A stretch of 15,718 bases of DNA from assembly GCA_964585535.1 (NCBI GenBank), contig CAZPDW010000038.1:1-15718 (forward strand), read 5' to 3'. Positions 14,441 through 15,718 of this stretch are shown here, in pieces. A program made the translations under genes and the position numbers. This stretch comes from JAUVYV01 sp964585535 (GTDB lineage: Bacteria > Planctomycetota > Phycisphaerae > Sedimentisphaerales > Anaerobacaceae). How positions within the stretch are numbered: the first letter of the stretch is position 1; every line of letters starts with the position of its first letter. Under the pieces are notes generated by a model, which was not told the origin of the DNA, ran no database searches, and saw only the letters and a program-made list of their open reading frames with translations.

Positions 14441-15718
14441 TTTTCTGCTTCGTTCACATCCTGGCCGGCATCATTAACGTCAGCACTGTCGGGTTTGGGT
14501 TCTTTGTCTTTGGCCTTTTTCTTTTTCTTTTCGGCTTCCACTTCGCGTTCATCGCGCAGTTTTTGGTCGTGCTTAAGCCCGTCGAGAACCTTATAAGGCC
14601 CAACTATTACCTTGTCTTTTTCGCTGAGTCCTGCGGTTATTACGGTGTCGGTCAAATCGCTTGGCCCGGTTTTGACGGGTGTCGCCACCGCCTTGCCGTC
14701 ATTGTAACGATAAACTACGGTCGCGAATGTCTTGTTGGTATCGAGCTGGGGGCAATTTTCACGTATATCGAGGGGCAGTTCATCCACAGGCCGGGCCAGT
14801 ACCGCCTGACTCGGCACCTTAATCACGTTCGTATGCTTTTGCGTCTCGATATCCACGTCCGTGGTCAGGCCCGAATACAGCTTTTCGACATTAGGGTCGT
14901 CTTCGAGCAGTATCTCCGTGCGAAAGTACTTCGTCCTGTTCTCGTTGAATCGATGCGTCAGGGCAATGGTATCGACCGTCCCGGTAAAGACGATATCGCC
15001 AAACGCCTGCACGTATGCCTTGACGTGCTGGCCCGCCTTCAGCTCGCCCACGTCCGCCTCGTCCACCTGTGCGACAACGAGCATCTGCGACAAATCCGCC
15101 ACCTCCATAATCACCGTTCCCGGATTGTTCATAGTCCCGGTCATCGCCATCTCGCCTTCCTCGGCGTTGATGCGTGTTACCACTCCGTCGATGGGCGAGG
15201 TTATTATCGCATAGCTAAGCGCCTCCTTTGCCTGGTCGATTCCCGCATCAGCCGCCTCAAGGTTGTGCTGAAGCACCAGAAGGTTCAGCTCAGCCGACTC
15301 AAGCGTGTGCTTCGCCGCCTCGTATTGTGCCTGCAGCTCATCGACTTTGTACTTGACCTGGTCATAAGCGGCCTGGCTAATATCCTTTGAATCGATAAGT
15401 CCCTGCTTTCGCTTCAGGTCTTCCTCGGCCTGTTTCAGCGTCGCGAGAAGTCCATCGATGGTCGCCTTCTGACTTTCTATGCGCGCCTTTTCGACCTGTC
15501 TCTGCGCCGCCTGCGCCGCCCGGCCTGCCTGTGCCGACAAAAGCTGACTTTCAAGGTCTTTCGAGTCAAGCCGAACAAGAACCGATGTCGGCACCGGCGG
15601 GTTCGCATCCGGTTTGCCTTTGGTCACCACATCACCTTCATCGTACGGCAGAGCCACTATTCGGGCCGAAACCTTTGCGCTTATCTCGACTTTTCGTTTC
15701 GGCTCAATTTCGCCCGGG
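14437..15718 (-). CDS. HlyD/MacA-type membrane fusion protein, 5' end outside the window
   Basis: The open frame runs to the window's right edge; 426 C-terminal residues are visible, and the N-terminus (signal or membrane anchor) is missing. The visible part starts with a lipoyl-like half (EIEPKRKVEISAKVSARI, then LPYDEGDVVTKGK) and continues into a long alpha-helical hairpin (about 90-100 residues, rich in Ala, Gln, Lys and Glu). A second lipoyl half (SPIDGVVTRINAEEGEMAMTG) and beta-barrel and membrane-proximal domains follow. The tail is Lys/Glu/Asp-rich (EKKKKKAKDKEPKPDSADVN). A GTG at 15657 is not the true start, because homology continues upstream. The short DANPPVPTS insert after the first lipoyl half is slightly unusual. 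It bridges the MacB-type permease and the TolC-like tunnel in the periplasm. Confidence 0.92.
   Translation of the reverse strand, partial: PGEIEPKRKVEISAKVSARIVALPYDEGDVVTKGKPDANPPVPTSVLVRLDSKDLESQLLSAQAGRAAQAAQRQVEKARIESQKATIDGLLATLKQAEEDLKRKQGLIDSKDISQAAYDQVKYKVDELQAQYEAAKHTLESAELNLLVLQHNLEAADAGIDQAKEALSYAIITSPIDGVVTRINAEEGEMAMTGTMNNPGTVIMEVADLSQMLVVAQVDEADVGELKAGQHVKAYVQAFGDIVFTGTVDTIALTHRFNENRTKYFRTEILLEDDPNVEKLYSGLTTDVDIETQKHTNVIKVPSQAVLARPVDELPLDIRENCPQLDTNKTFATVVYRYNDGKAVATPVKTGPSDLTDTVITAGLSEKDKVIVGPYKVLDGLKHDQKLRDEREVEAEKKKKKAKDKEPKPDSADVNDAGQDVNEAEK

Noticed and set aside
14563..15390. 275-residue plus-strand frame opposite the membrane fusion protein
   Set aside because: Shadow of the HlyD/MacA gene; Arg/Leu/His-rich product typical of antisense reading.
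1..15718. CRISPR array, tRNA, rRNA, transposase or integrase
   Set aside because: I looked for regularly spaced repeats, cloverleaf-like stretches and recombinase motifs and saw none; the only sizeable repeats are the dctM 3' copies.

Overview
The window most likely comes from a Gram-negative, heterotrophic bacterium. An outer-membrane TolC-family lipoprotein, a MacA/MacB-type efflux operon, a lipoprotein-type TRAP solute receptor and a Tat-exported enzyme-like protein all imply a periplasm. The moderately high GC and the mix of protein families would fit a Planctomycetes/Phycisphaerae-type genome, but this is an impression; no rRNA or other taxonomic marker is present.

Left part (1-3380), an AT-richer, patchwork accessory region. 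It holds two broken 3' pieces of a TRAP large-permease gene (dctM), at 1-98 and 2038-2181, both homologous to the intact dctM at 3381-4691. The first piece has its own perfect consensus promoter (TTGACA, 17 bp, TATAAT), a Shine-Dalgarno site and an ATG placed exactly at the breakpoint. Between the pieces lie a Tat-exported protein that may be an (alpha/alpha)6-barrel hydrolase (533-1864, minus) and a small minus-strand operon (2255-3065). That operon encodes a 40-residue peptide with a strong Shine-Dalgarno site, a DUF5678-like protein and a retropepsin-like aspartic protease. Two abutting perfect palindromes lie just upstream of it.

Middle (3381-6227, minus): a complete TRAP transporter operon in the order dctP (periplasmic receptor), dctQ (small permease), dctM (large permease), with 3-nt gaps between genes. 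The receptor resembles those for sugar acids; with the Tat-exported protein nearby this suggests uptake of a carbohydrate breakdown product (inference). A 15-bp motif with one mismatch lies upstream of both dctP and the Tat-protein gene.

Centre-right (6398-10743): a metallo-beta-lactamase/beta-CASP/RMMBL ribonuclease-type protein (plus); a B12-binding/radical SAM protein (minus) overlapping it tail-to-tail by 4 bp; a 72-residue zinc-ribbon protein (plus) followed by a two-hairpin terminator; and a stand-alone GAF-like protein (plus).

Right part (10784-15718, minus): a tightly overlapping four-gene tripartite efflux operon in the order HlyD/MacA-type membrane fusion protein (cut by the right edge), MacB-type ATPase, MacB/FtsX-type permease and TolC-type outer-membrane lipoprotein. 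Together these would span both membranes and export a substrate that the sequence does not identify.
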